This document shows positions 7,917 to 16,840 of a stretch of 64,000 nucleotides of DNA, piece after piece. Under the pieces are notes generated by a model that saw nothing but the letters and a program-made list of their open reading frames with translations, was not told the DNA's origin and made no database searches. The stretch comes from Fluviispira sanaruensis (lineage in GTDB: Bacteria; Bdellovibrionota_B; Oligoflexia; Silvanigrellales; Silvanigrellaceae), in contig NZ_AP019368.1 of assembly GCF_004295685.1 (NCBI RefSeq), positions 423,501-487,500 on the forward strand, read 5' to 3'. Made by a program: the position numbers and the translations under genes. How positions within the stretch are numbered: position 1 is the stretch's first letter; each line of letters begins with the position of its first letter.

Positions 7917-9644
7917 TCAACTCACATCCTCTATGACTTTCTCAATTTCGTTGCATAATTCTTGAATCATTTTTTCACTGAAATCAAAATTAAGTCCTGA
8001 GGAAGTGAATAAATCCTGCAGCGAGCATTGGGCGCCTAAGCTGAGGCCAGAAATATAATTATGCACTGCTTGAGAGTAATTTTCTCTACTTTGTTTCCAC
8101 AATTGTAGAGCTCCGACTTGAGCAATTCCATAGTCGATATAATAAAAAGGTGAGGTAAAAATATGTGGACGACTCATCCAGCCCAATTCTTCAAATTCTT
8201 CACAACCACTCCAATCCACTTGGGGGCGATATTTTTTAGAAATGTTGAGCCAGGCTTTGTTACGTTGTTTTGCATCACCTGTTTCTTTACCAGAATAAAT
8301 AACATGCTGCCATTCATCCATCATGGCCATAAAGGGCCAAAAATGCAGCATATGAAACAGTTGAAAAGCGAGAGCTTTTTTTGCGTCACTTTTATTGTTC
8401 CACCATGCGGTAAAAAATGGACTGGCCAAAAGTTCTAGACCTATGCTTGCAACTTCACAGAATTCAAATCCAGGGTGACGTAAAAGAATATTATTGATAT
8501 TTGAAACGGCATATCCATGCAAAGCATGGCCAAATTCATGGACAAAAGTAATTGCATCCCTAAAATGACCGCTGAAATTTGCAAAAATAAAGGGAACTTT
8601 ACTCTCTTGAAAGGTAACGCAAAACGCTCCAGCAGCTTTATTTGCTCTTGGCGAGATGTCTATTAAACTATTTGCTTTCATTTCATGAAAGAGTTTTCCA
8701 AAGCTTGGGTGAATTTTGGATGTTATATTTTGCATACTTAAAACAAGTTTATCTAAATCTCCATTTACTGGATTTTTCTCAGGCATTAATTTAGGATAAA
8801 TAGATATATCCCAAGGCTTAATTGAATCTGATTGTAAAGATTCTTTTTGTCCTAGTGCTAATTTATGTATGAGTGGCAAAGAAGCTCTATGAATAGAGTC
8901 TCTTAATTCTTTACATTCTTTTTCTCCATAATCAATTCTACCTAATTCAGAGAATGCGACTTCTATGTAATTTTTAGCTTGCACAACTTGTGCTTGTTTG
9001 CATCTATTTTCTAATAGAGCTGTGAAATTATCTTGATAAAAATTTTCATTTTCTTTCACAAATTTCCAATATGATAAAAATGCGGATTTACGAAGTTTGG
9101 GATCATTGTCATTTAGCTTACCAACTACAACAGAGATTGGAAGTATTCTATCATCAAATTTAGTTTTGGCAGAATTTACAAATTTTTTATATTCACGGAT
9201 ATGTTGATTCTCTTCGATTTGTAACAGTGATATTTTTTGATTTGTATATTTTCTGCGAATTTTAAAATCATTAAAAATTCTACCATTGTCATACGTGTGC
9301 ATTGCATTTCGCCATGGTGAGGACATATAAATATCCATTAATTCACTGCGTGCAATCAAGAGCGGGGAAAGAATATTTTCTTCAAATTCATTTAATTTTG
9401 CCTCTGCCTCTGTATTTTTAGTATCAAAATAGAGATCAAGTTCTAAAATAGTCTGGGCTTCGGAAATAGCGCAAGAAGCTTCATGAAAAAGTCCATACCA
9501 ATTTCCCGCACTTTTAAAACTATTTGGAAATTCAGCACTAAGTTTAGCAATCACTTCTTTCACATCATTTTTATTGAGCGGGTCAAAATTTTCGCTCAAA
9601 TAGTTGCGTTTTGGTTTGTTTGGCAAAATATAAAATTGCGACAT
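7917..9644 (-). CDS. pepF: M3 family zinc oligoendopeptidase (PepF type)
   Basis: A 575-residue cytoplasmic metallopeptidase expected to cut short peptides. The zinc motif HEFGH is at about 369-373 within TFVHEFGHALHGYA, and the third ligand is the glutamate in FEFCEVASIGLELLASPF (about Glu397). The C-terminal helical part contains the usual SPFYYIDYGIAQVGALQLW. Length and order fit the oligoendopeptidase F group. The ATG follows AAAGGTAAAA, the same ribosome-site pattern as the GH31 gene. There is no signal peptide. It appears monocistronic and is divergent from the lipoprotein gene at 9757. Confidence 0.93.
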   Translation of the reverse strand: MSQFYILPNKPKRNYLSENFDPLNKNDVKEVIAKLSAEFPNSFKSAGNWYGLFHEASCAISEAQTILELDLYFDTKNTEAEAKLNEFEENILSPLLIARSELMDIYMSSPWRNAMHTYDNGRIFNDFKIRRKYTNQKISLLQIEENQHIREYKKFVNSAKTKFDDRILPISVVVGKLNDNDPKLRKSAFLSYWKFVKENENFYQDNFTALLENRCKQAQVVQAKNYIEVAFSELGRIDYGEKECKELRDSIHRASLPLIHKLALGQKESLQSDSIKPWDISIYPKLMPEKNPVNGDLDKLVLSMQNITSKIHPSFGKLFHEMKANSLIDISPRANKAAGAFCVTFQESKVPFIFANFSGHFRDAITFVHEFGHALHGYAVSNINNILLRHPGFEFCEVASIGLELLASPFFTAWWNNKSDAKKALAFQLFHMLHFWPFMAMMDEWQHVIYSGKETGDAKQRNKAWLNISKKYRPQVDWSGCEEFEELGWMSRPHIFTSPFYYIDYGIAQVGALQLWKQSRENYSQAVHNYISGLSLGAQCSLQDLFTSSGLNFDFSEKMIQELCNEIEKVIEDVS

Positions 9645-9756
9645 TTTTACCTTTCTTTAGGAACACTCGTCAGAGAATTGGCGTGGGGTATCACTTACTA
9701 AAATTAAGCGCTTATTAAACCTTTCCGATATTTGACAGAGATAGAGAGGGTTATAA

Positions 9757-10128
9757 ATGCCAATTTGGAATCGGAAAATTAAAAATAACTTAAATACGTT
9801 GATAATATATATATCTGTACTTTTGCTCTTAAATGCTTGTAATACCGTACCTGTTGTCGTGAGAGGCCCTCCTCCCCAACCAGTTACTTTACCCTTTTTG
9901 AGATTAGAACAAGCTGGAGAATGCTACTATATTGATGATTTTCTGCCAACACCAGATTCATTGGTAAATGGAAAAACCTCAAATTTATATTTAAGATATT
10001 ATACTTATTGGAATGCTCGCTATAAATATTGGTCAGAAGTTGGAATTATGTTGGCATTTTATAGCAAAGATTTAAGATGTTGGGCGCTTTTTGAAGAGTA
10101 TGCTTTGCCAAGAATTGAAGAAAAGTAA
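9757..10128 (+). CDS. Small lipoprotein of unknown function (123 aa)
   Basis: The ATG at 9757 follows GAGAGGG. A hydrophobic segment (LNTLIIYISVLLLLNAC) ends in the lipobox LNAC, so the product is probably anchored by a lipidated Cys at about residue 27. The linker after it is proline-rich (VVVRGPPPQPVTLP). The rest is rich in Tyr and Trp (LYLRYYTYWNARYKYWSEVG). No family was recognised. It precedes the response-regulator gene by about 60 bases on the same strand. Confidence 0.7.
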   Translation: MPIWNRKIKNNLNTLIIYISVLLLLNACNTVPVVVRGPPPQPVTLPFLRLEQAGECYYIDDFLPTPDSLVNGKTSNLYLRYYTYWNARYKYWSEVGIMLAFYSKDLRCWALFEEYALPRIEEK

Positions 10129-10186
10129 GTTTATTTTTTTGGAGGCAACCCATTTTTGTCTGTATTTATTCTTTCTGGAAAAAGAT

Positions 10187-11122
10187 ATGGCTAAATTATT
10201 TATTGCAGAATCATCAAAAAAGTCAATAGAGAATTTAGAACATTTTTTACGTGCAGATGGGCATGATCCTTTTTTTTGGGATCATGCTGAGCCATTAGAA
10301 AAAATAATGAGTGAAAATAAATTTGATTTATCTATTATTGATCTTAATTTTAAGCAAATGCCAAGTTCAGAAATAATTAATTTAATCCTTAAAAACCCTG
10401 ATTTTTCAAATTCACAAATCATCGTGACTACATCTTCTCCCAATAAAGATGCTTTAACAAAATATAGCTCACTTGGAGTTAATTTTATCTTTGTTAAACC
10501 ATATAGATATAAACTTTTGGCAGATAAAATTAAATATATTATGAATCCAATAAGGGGTGATCACGGCGCTTTTGAGCCTGATATTTTAAAAATATTTTTG
10601 GAATCAACGATTCATATTTTTGAATCCGTTTCTGGAATTTCTGTCGAAGCGTCCAAACCATTTTTGAAGTCAGGCAATAAAAGTCTGAGTGAAGTCAGTG
10701 CTGTTATAGGCCTTTCTAGCCCACAGGTTAAAGGGTCGCTCTCAATCAATGTGACAAAAGAAGTTCTAACTCGCTGTCTTTTAAAGATTCTGGGTGCTGA
10801 TATGGACGCCAGTCATGCCGATGATGCAGCTTTAAGTGATATGTGCGGTGAGCTCTGTAACCAAGTCATGGGAAGAGCAAAGCAGCAGTTTTTAAAGAAG
10901 AAAAGTATGAGTTTTGAAATCAGCGTGCCCACAGTATTGTCCGATCCGAATCATATTTTGGATTATAAAAGCTCGTCTCCAGTCCTTGTGATCCCTTTTA
11001 AAATTGAAAAAATTGAAGCGATATTTGTTGAATTTTGCCTTGAACTCAATGATACTTACGAACCCGTTGCCCCTGACAAACTTCAAGTTGTTGTTGAAGA
11101 AGGTGAGCTTATTCTTTTTTAG
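10187..11122 (+). CDS. Response regulator: receiver domain plus CheX-like domain
   Basis: The ATG at 10187 (MAKLF) is chosen because it begins the receiver fold; an upstream extension to 10091 overlaps the lipoprotein gene. Residues 1-120 form a receiver domain: Asp52 in LSIIDLNF is the candidate phosphoryl site, TTSS supplies the switch Thr, and VKPY carries Lys104. Only one acidic residue (Glu8) is seen where two are usual for metal binding. Residues ~130-312 resemble CheX, a CheY-P phosphatase family; DMCGELCNQVMGRAK is close to its E-x2-N helix motif. The role is probably in chemotaxis or a similar phosphorelay. No kinase or chemotaxis gene is nearby. Confidence 0.78.
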   Translation: MAKLFIAESSKKSIENLEHFLRADGHDPFFWDHAEPLEKIMSENKFDLSIIDLNFKQMPSSEIINLILKNPDFSNSQIIVTTSSPNKDALTKYSSLGVNFIFVKPYRYKLLADKIKYIMNPIRGDHGAFEPDILKIFLESTIHIFESVSGISVEASKPFLKSGNKSLSEVSAVIGLSSPQVKGSLSINVTKEVLTRCLLKILGADMDASHADDAALSDMCGELCNQVMGRAKQQFLKKKSMSFEISVPTVLSDPNHILDYKSSSPVLVIPFKIEKIEAIFVEFCLELNDTYEPVAPDKLQVVVEEGELILF

Positions 11123-11145
11123 ACTGCATTCCACAGGAAAAATAA

Positions 11146-12108
11146 ATGGATTCAATGTTCAAAAATCGTCTCGAAAAAAACTTTAATTTTCATAAAAAAT
11201 GGGCAAAACGAGATAATGTAACAGCATTTCGTATTTATGATAAAGATATTCCTGAATATTCTTATTCAATTGATTATTATGATGGTTCAATTATAGTTTA
11301 TGAATATGAAAGAGGAAAAGCGGCCTTGCGTTATACTGAAGAGTATATGAAGGCGGATAAAGAACAACTTGAAGAAGTTATTTTATCAATCAAAAATTTA
11401 TTTGCTATAGATGACAGCAAGCTCTTTTTAAAGCTTAGAAAAAGGCAAAAAGGATTGTTTCAGTATGAGAGACAGGATGAAAAGGAAATTACAAAAATAG
11501 TCTCTGAAGGCGAAATGAAATTCAAAGTCAATCTGTCAGATTATTTAGACAGTGGGCTTTTTTTAGATCATAGAAAGACAAGACAAATTATAAAAAAAAG
11601 TGTTGTGGGTAAAAATGTTTTAAATTTATTTGCTTATACAGGATCTGTAAGTGTTGCGGCTGCATATGGGCAAGCAGAGAGAATTACAACTGTTGATATG
11701 AGCAATACTTATTTAAAATGGGCAGAAGAAAATTTTAAAATAAATAAAATTTCTCTTGAGCAGCATGAATTCATTCGTGCAGATATCATGACTTGGCTTC
11801 CTACAGTTTCTTATCGGGCAAAAAAGTATGATTTTATTTTTTTAGATCCCCCCTCATTTTCAAATTCTAAAAAAATGCATGAAAGTTTTGATCTACAAAA
11901 GGATTATTTATTCTTATTAAATCAATGTGAAAAACTTTTAACATCAAATGGAAGTATCTTGTTTTCTTGTAATTTGCGTTCCTTTAAGTTTGCAAAAGAA
12001 TTATTTGAAGATAAATTTGTTATTGAAGATTTAACTAAAAAAACCATCCCTAAAGATTTTCGCAATGAGAGAATTCATCATGCGTGGCTTCTTACTAAAA
12101 AAGCTTAA
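11146..12108 (+). CDS. rlmK: 23S rRNA m7G methyltransferase RlmK-like (stand-alone)
   Basis: A 320-residue SAM-dependent methyltransferase matching the C-terminal half of E. coli RlmKL, which methylates G2069 of 23S rRNA. The start MDSMFKNRLEKNFNFHKKWA and IPEYSYSIDYYDG are typical of that half. The SAM site is VLNLFAYTGSVSVAAA, and LDPPSF is the catalytic-loop motif. The N-terminal THUMP/RlmL half is absent, which is common outside the gammaproteobacteria. The ATG follows AGGAAAAATAA. Its stop lies one base from the stop of the convergent metalloprotease gene. Confidence 0.88.
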   Translation: MDSMFKNRLEKNFNFHKKWAKRDNVTAFRIYDKDIPEYSYSIDYYDGSIIVYEYERGKAALRYTEEYMKADKEQLEEVILSIKNLFAIDDSKLFLKLRKRQKGLFQYERQDEKEITKIVSEGEMKFKVNLSDYLDSGLFLDHRKTRQIIKKSVVGKNVLNLFAYTGSVSVAAAYGQAERITTVDMSNTYLKWAEENFKINKISLEQHEFIRADIMTWLPTVSYRAKKYDFIFLDPPSFSNSKKMHESFDLQKDYLFLLNQCEKLLTSNGSILFSCNLRSFKFAKELFEDKFVIEDLTKKTIPKDFRNERIHHAWLLTKKA

Positions 12109-12109
12109 T

Positions 12110-12904
12110 TTATTTTTGGAGGCAAGAAAACTTTGCTTCCTTTCCACCCATATAAATACTACGAATTCTGTAGATATCATTTTTGGATAAGCAACGTACA
12201 GTGCTGGGACTATCGATTGAGTCGGGTCCTGTATTAATAAATGGGTACATTACGCTGCTGCTTTCATTTAACATATGTCCTAATCCCAAAACATGTCCAA
12301 GTTCATGTAAAGCAATGCTTTCCATATCAACCAAAATCTGTTTTTCGTAGCTTTGATCTGTTTTTGTATTGCCGAAAATATAATTGTCTCGATTAAAACG
12401 AATTGCAGCTTTAATAATAATATTTTTATTAGAGCTAAAAATAGTGCTGGCAAGAATATTTCGATTTTTTCCTGTTCTTTCTTGCCAGCCATTGCTGTTG
12501 TCCTTTTTTCTATCAAAATATATTGCGGTATTTTTATAATTGAGAGGTGCATATAAACTTAAGAAATTATTTTCGGAATGTATTTTATCTACAAATTTAA
12601 GTGTTAAAATTTTTCTGCCGATTGCATTGTTCCATGTATTCATTGCATTTTGGATTTGTTTACTTATATTATTATTTTCTTGAATTATTTCTTTGCTTAA
12701 ATGAACGATTATTGGATATTTATAGTGAATCCCCCATCCTTCTGAGTATATAATCTCTTGATTTTCATTATTTTCTTCATTGAGAGAAAATGAATTGACT
12801 TGTGAACCGCAACTTACCAGAAAAATAAAGCTGCAAATGTAAAATATAATTTTTTTAATGAAATTTTTAAAATTATTTTGAGTCAATAAATAAGTGATGG
12901 ACAT
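12110..12904 (-). CDS. Matrixin-like zinc metalloprotease lipoprotein
   Basis: A 264-residue protein exported as a lipoprotein: the hydrophobic segment ends in FLVSC, with the lipidated Cys at about 32. The zinc-binding metzincin motif HELGHVLGLGH spans about 200-210 and is followed by the Met-turn SSVMYP at about 217-221, which defines the matrixin/M10-like group. It probably degrades proteins at the cell surface. The ATG follows GAGGCTTTT. It is convergent with rlmK. There is no obvious propeptide cysteine switch; the substrate is unknown. Confidence 0.85.
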   Translation of the reverse strand: MSITYLLTQNNFKNFIKKIIFYICSFIFLVSCGSQVNSFSLNEENNENQEIIYSEGWGIHYKYPIIVHLSKEIIQENNNISKQIQNAMNTWNNAIGRKILTLKFVDKIHSENNFLSLYAPLNYKNTAIYFDRKKDNSNGWQERTGKNRNILASTIFSSNKNIIIKAAIRFNRDNYIFGNTKTDQSYEKQILVDMESIALHELGHVLGLGHMLNESSSVMYPFINTGPDSIDSPSTVRCLSKNDIYRIRSIYMGGKEAKFSCLQK

Positions 12905-12986
12905 AAAAGCCTCAATGCCGAGATGAGGATTTATCGGCTATAAGGCGGCAAAAATAACACTGTGTCAAAATTTTGCTAAAACAGCT

Positions 12987-13883
12987 TTAAAAGCTATTCA
13001 AAACGACACCCGGTTTGTTTTTGTCTGAAAAATAAATATTTATTTTCTTAATAATAAATTCATTTTTGTCAATATTAATATTGAATTCCGATGGCCTAAG
13101 ACGACTAAATTTGACTAAGTTTCCAGGACCACAAGTAAATGGGACTTGCTCTGTACTCAGTTCGAGATGATTAGGGATTTTGAATATTTTATTTTCCCCT
13201 TGGGGAGATGATCCAATTATAACTAAACAAATATTCCCTGAAATTGTTTTCACTGTACCTGTATTCAAAAGTGAAAAAGTTATTTTAGTTGAACTGTCAG
13301 ATTGGACGAATTTTGGATTTTCAATTTTAATTCCACTATCTTCAAGTATAATAGCTTTTTTTTCATGTAAAACTACTGGTGGAATAATCGTATCACTTGG
13401 GTTCTTAGGTTTGGCAGTTTCTTGAGCAATATTATTAATTGGAGGATTGACGGGAGCGGTTGGAATGGTATTTTCAATTGCTTGTGTAGCGTTTAAATTT
13501 TTGTTTTCTATTTTTACTTCACTTTTTACAATGGAAGGGCTGGTAGTCATATTTTCTTTTTTAATTTCGTTTTCAATCATGGAAGCAATATTTTCGTGTT
13601 CCTTTTTTCTTTCATCTTTTAGATATGTTTTTTCAAAGTAATAATTTAATATATCTTTTTTGAAATTTACAATGTATTTTTCTTGGTTAGTGCTATTTTT
13701 TATCATAGAATAGCTTATATAAATAAGTATAAATGATGAAGTATTTAATAGGACAAAAAGTGTTATAACAATTTTTATAAATGTCAAATTGAATTTGTAA
13801 TGGTGGGTTTTATTTGAATCAGTGAAATATATAATGTTAAATTTACGTGTTTGCTTTTTACTATTGTTTTGTATTGAATTCAT
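12987..13883 (-). CDS. Single-pass membrane-anchored protein, function unknown (298 aa)
   Basis: The ATG at 13883 follows AGGCAAAAAA and overlaps the 3' end of the L,D-transpeptidase gene by 23 bases, so translation is probably coupled. After a basic N-terminus there is one membrane segment (FIKIVITLFVLLNTSSFILIYI). Then comes a Lys/Glu-rich region, a proline-rich linker (TAPVNPPINNIAQETAKP), and a C-terminal domain of beta pattern (IKIENPKFVQSDSSTKITFS, ISGNICLVIIGSSPQGENK). The architecture suggests a periplasmic domain held away from the inner membrane. The link to the transpeptidase suggests a cell-wall role; no family was recognised. Confidence 0.7.
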   Translation of the reverse strand: MNSIQNNSKKQTRKFNIIYFTDSNKTHHYKFNLTFIKIVITLFVLLNTSSFILIYISYSMIKNSTNQEKYIVNFKKDILNYYFEKTYLKDERKKEHENIASMIENEIKKENMTTSPSIVKSEVKIENKNLNATQAIENTIPTAPVNPPINNIAQETAKPKNPSDTIIPPVVLHEKKAIILEDSGIKIENPKFVQSDSSTKITFSLLNTGTVKTISGNICLVIIGSSPQGENKIFKIPNHLELSTEQVPFTCGPGNLVKFSRLRPSEFNINIDKNEFIIKKINIYFSDKNKPGVVLNSF

Positions 13884-14943
13884 TTTTTTGCCTAACTAAA
13901 GCATTTATATGTTCATTTTTTGTTGGTTCATTGAACCATTTTTCTGAAACAATTTTATACTTTGAATTCTCAAGTTGTAGATATAAAAATTTTCTCCCAA
14001 AATCTTCTTTTCCTTGAGCTTGATATTTTTGATAAAAAGAAACTAAAACTTGATTTTCAAAGGCAAGGATTTTGGGTTCACTGATTTCAATATTTATATT
14101 GCCATTGCGTATTGAGCTCAAACTCTTCTTCATATCGAGCCATTTCTTTTTATTTTTACCTTGTGCGTTAAAAGAATCAGAATAGAAATGATCATAACTA
14201 TTTATATCTGAATTTTTCCATGATGTTCTCCAATCTGCAACAAATTCCATGATTTTTTCTTTTTCATCATCAAGATCTTGCTTAGAAATTGCTAAATTCA
14301 TTTCTTTGGTGATTATAACTGGGGTTTCGAGTGGAAAAATATATTTTTCTAACTCGAGCCAGTCTTGATTTTTTAGAGCAATGCACCCATCCGTATCGAA
14401 GGGTTTGTCAGTTCGCGCGTCATCTTCAACACCATGGATCCAAATGCCGTAGCCAGTTTTGCTTGATCTTTGGTCAAAAATATTGGGATAATCTAAGACA
14501 AATGCTCCTGGACCGTATTTAGGGGGAAGCTTATTTCCATCTATTCTTCCTGTGATAAAGTAAATTCCTTCAGGTGTGCGTTTATCGCCTGTGTATTTTT
14601 TATCTCCTTGCTTTTTTCCTGTAATGGCTCGATATGTCTTAATCAGTTCATAATCGCCGCTTGAATTCGATTTGTACACTGTAAGTCTGTGTTGAAGTTT
14701 TTCCACAATAAGGGCATAGGCAGAAGGTTCATTGCCTAGGCTTATCAATGCTTTTGGTATTTGAATGGAATGGACGCTTAAAGATTCTTCGTTTAAAAGA
14801 ATATTTGAACTTGGGACTTCTATCGGATGAACTTCTTGTTCTAAGCTTTCAAGCGAGAAAATAGCATAGGAATAAGATAAGCTCATGACTTGAATAGTGA
14901 GAAGTGCAATTGATTTGAAAATTGGATGATATCGCTCTGGCAT
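13861..14943 (-). CDS. L,D-transpeptidase (YkuD) with C-terminal NTF2-like domain, Csd6/Pgp2-like layout
   Basis: The ATG at 14943 has GGAG eight bases upstream; a GTG at 14952 is the alternative. A signal segment comes first. The YkuD catalytic domain spans about 75-215, with GIWIHG (His170) and DTDGCIAL (Cys187) forming the active site. Residues ~235-350 (FVADWRTSWKNSDINSYDHF, then beta strands to IVSEKWF) look like an NTF2/SnoaL-type domain. That layout is known from Helicobacter Csd6 and Campylobacter Pgp2, where the enzyme trims peptidoglycan tetrapeptides and sets helical cell shape. Whether this one cross-links or trims cannot be read from sequence. It is the first gene of a pair with 12987-13883. 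Confidence 0.85.
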   Translation of the reverse strand: MPERYHPIFKSIALLTIQVMSLSYSYAIFSLESLEQEVHPIEVPSSNILLNEESLSVHSIQIPKALISLGNEPSAYALIVEKLQHRLTVYKSNSSGDYELIKTYRAITGKKQGDKKYTGDKRTPEGIYFITGRIDGNKLPPKYGPGAFVLDYPNIFDQRSSKTGYGIWIHGVEDDARTDKPFDTDGCIALKNQDWLELEKYIFPLETPVIITKEMNLAISKQDLDDEKEKIMEFVADWRTSWKNSDINSYDHFYSDSFNAQGKNKKKWLDMKKSLSSIRNGNINIEISEPKILAFENQVLVSFYQKYQAQGKEDFGRKFLYLQLENSKYKIVSEKWFNEPTKNEHINALVRQKNEFNTKQ

Positions 14944-15116
14944 GTTCTGCACTCCATATAAATACTTAATTGATTATATAGTTTAAGAGTAATTTGGCTT
15001 TATTTCTAGATCGTCAAACTCTCGTCAGTTTAAGTTGTTTTTGTGAAATGAGAAGTTTAGGTGCAAATGTTTCGTTTTTAGAGGTTTGAAAAATTTTTTA
15101 TTGAAAGAGTTGTTAA

Positions 15117-16172
15117 ATGATAAATGCAAGTTCAAGAGAGCAAATATTAAAAGGACTTGTTTATAACCTTAATGAATTAATAAAAAAAGTTAAAAAAGCA
15201 GGAACTTCAATCAACGCTAATTTTATTGAAGAGCTTATATCTCAGGCTCCTTGTCGGAATGAGTCTGCAAATCAAAATAAGTGTGAAGGCTTTCGACTTG
15301 AGTTTAATTTGCAAAAAAAAGAGTCTCCTTATCAATTTGACTGTATTTGCACACGTTTAAATAAGAAATTTAAAGCAAATATTTCGGCAAATTATTTGAA
15401 ACGGCTGGAATCTCATTGGCCCTTAAAAAAAGGCATGGTTGATTCTAAATCTATAGCATGGCAAAAAGTAAATAGTGCATATGAAACGGTGCAAATTTCG
15501 ATTGCTTTTATGATTAAATGTACTTCTGTTGAAAATTATAGAGAAAGTAATGAAGAAAATAAAAAACAATTAACTCAAGAAAGTTACTTTAAAAACTATG
15601 AAAATATGAATAGTTACTTCAGTTTTCTAATAGCATACGAAAAGGTTTTTATACATTCTTCAATTAAACTTTTTTTCTGGAGTGATATTAAATTAATGTA
15701 TCACTCCTATTTTATAAAAGAAGATTTAAAAAAAGACGATAGAGTTCAATTTGTGAATTATATTCTGCCCAAAAAAACTGCAATCGTTTTATGCTTAGAA
15801 GACACACTGTTTCGCTTGCGTTCGGGTATAAATTTTGAATTACATGCCTTTGAGCTGTTTATAAATGATATGGTTTATGCTGACAATTCTTTAATCATTT
15901 TTTCTACACAGAATTTCATCCAAGAAAGTGATAAAAGTAAAAGTTATTTTCAAGATTATTCAGTGAGCTTTAAAAGAAATCTCGATGAAACTAAAATATC
16001 ATTGCAACAAGCAATGGAACCTGACTATAAGATAGCTCAAGATGATAGATTTAATGAGCCTAATAAAACCGGATCATTTGATAAAATTGTTGAACTTCTT
16101 GCAAAAGGGCAGAAATATATTGAAGCCATTGAGAAGGACATTGTACAATGGAAAACAAAATTCGAGAATTGA
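15117..16172 (+). CDS. Hypothetical cytoplasmic protein (351 aa)
   Basis: No family was recognised. The protein has no signal peptide or membrane segment and is rich in Lys, Asn and Phe. The start ATG has only a weak upstream AAGAG. The first 60 residues are helical in pattern with scattered cysteines (QAPCRNESANQNKCEGF, QFDCICTRLN); no clear metal-binding motif is formed. The C-terminus is probably coiled (LLAKGQKYIEAIEKDIVQW). It overlaps the next gene by 25 bases, so the two are translated together, and the operon continues into an amidohydrolase. Confidence 0.65.
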   Translation: MINASSREQILKGLVYNLNELIKKVKKAGTSINANFIEELISQAPCRNESANQNKCEGFRLEFNLQKKESPYQFDCICTRLNKKFKANISANYLKRLESHWPLKKGMVDSKSIAWQKVNSAYETVQISIAFMIKCTSVENYRESNEENKKQLTQESYFKNYENMNSYFSFLIAYEKVFIHSSIKLFFWSDIKLMYHSYFIKEDLKKDDRVQFVNYILPKKTAIVLCLEDTLFRLRSGINFELHAFELFINDMVYADNSLIIFSTQNFIQESDKSKSYFQDYSVSFKRNLDETKISLQQAMEPDYKIAQDDRFNEPNKTGSFDKIVELLAKGQKYIEAIEKDIVQWKTKFEN

Positions 16173-16828
16173 GTAAAGAATATTATAAAAGAAAACATCA
16201 TCTATTAAAAAAAAGAATTATTTTTATTTTTATTCTCACTTTTTCGGTGTCGTTTCTTTTGCTCTTAAGTATATCTGAAAGTTGGGCGTTGAAAATTTTT
16301 ATTTCTAAAAGTTTTTCAATTTCTGATATGTTTGTTGTTTTATTCTTTACTTCACTTTATCTTTTTATCTATAATATTTTATTGTCAAGAATAACTTTAC
16401 ATATATGTTATCATTTTGAAAGCAAAAAAATTCCTTCCTTTATTATTCTGTTTCTATTTATTATAGTTTATACAATTATTTCATATAATGCCCCTGAATT
16501 TAAGAATATACTTTCTTTAGGTTTGAGTAAAATTTGTATTATTTCTCTTTATTTTCGTTTTTGGGTTTCTCGACTTTCTGAGACGCGTTTAAAATTAAGA
16601 ATTACTAAAGCGCCATCCATTTATCTTGTCTCTTGGCGAGCTTTTTTTGTTTGTAGATGGGTATTAGTAGCATGTTGGTTGTTGAGCAGCTTAGGGTTTG
16701 CTCTCGCTCTTGTTGTTTCTCATCCTATTATAAATCTTGAAGGTTGGGAAGGAGTCCTTTTAATGTTAACTTATTATTTTTTATTTAGCTTTTTTGTTCG
16801 CAACCCAAATGCGCACACTCATTCATAA
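16148..16828 (+). CDS. Multi-pass membrane protein of unknown function (226 aa)
   Basis: About six membrane segments can be seen (IIFIFILTFSVSFLLLLSI, MFVVLFFTSLYLFIYNILL, FIILFLFIIVYTIISY, CIISLYFRFWV, WVLVACWLLSSLGFALALVV, VLLMLTYYFLFSFFV). The basic N-terminus suggests that end is cytoplasmic. Its start lies inside the preceding gene, and the amidohydrolase gene follows after 12 bases. No transporter motif was recognised. Confidence 0.68.
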   Translation: MENKIRELSKEYYKRKHHLLKKRIIFIFILTFSVSFLLLLSISESWALKIFISKSFSISDMFVVLFFTSLYLFIYNILLSRITLHICYHFESKKIPSFIILFLFIIVYTIISYNAPEFKNILSLGLSKICIISLYFRFWVSRLSETRLKLRITKAPSIYLVSWRAFFVCRWVLVACWLLSSLGFALALVVSHPIINLEGWEGVLLMLTYYFLFSFFVRNPNAHTHS

Positions 16829-16840
16829 ATAGGAACTTTT

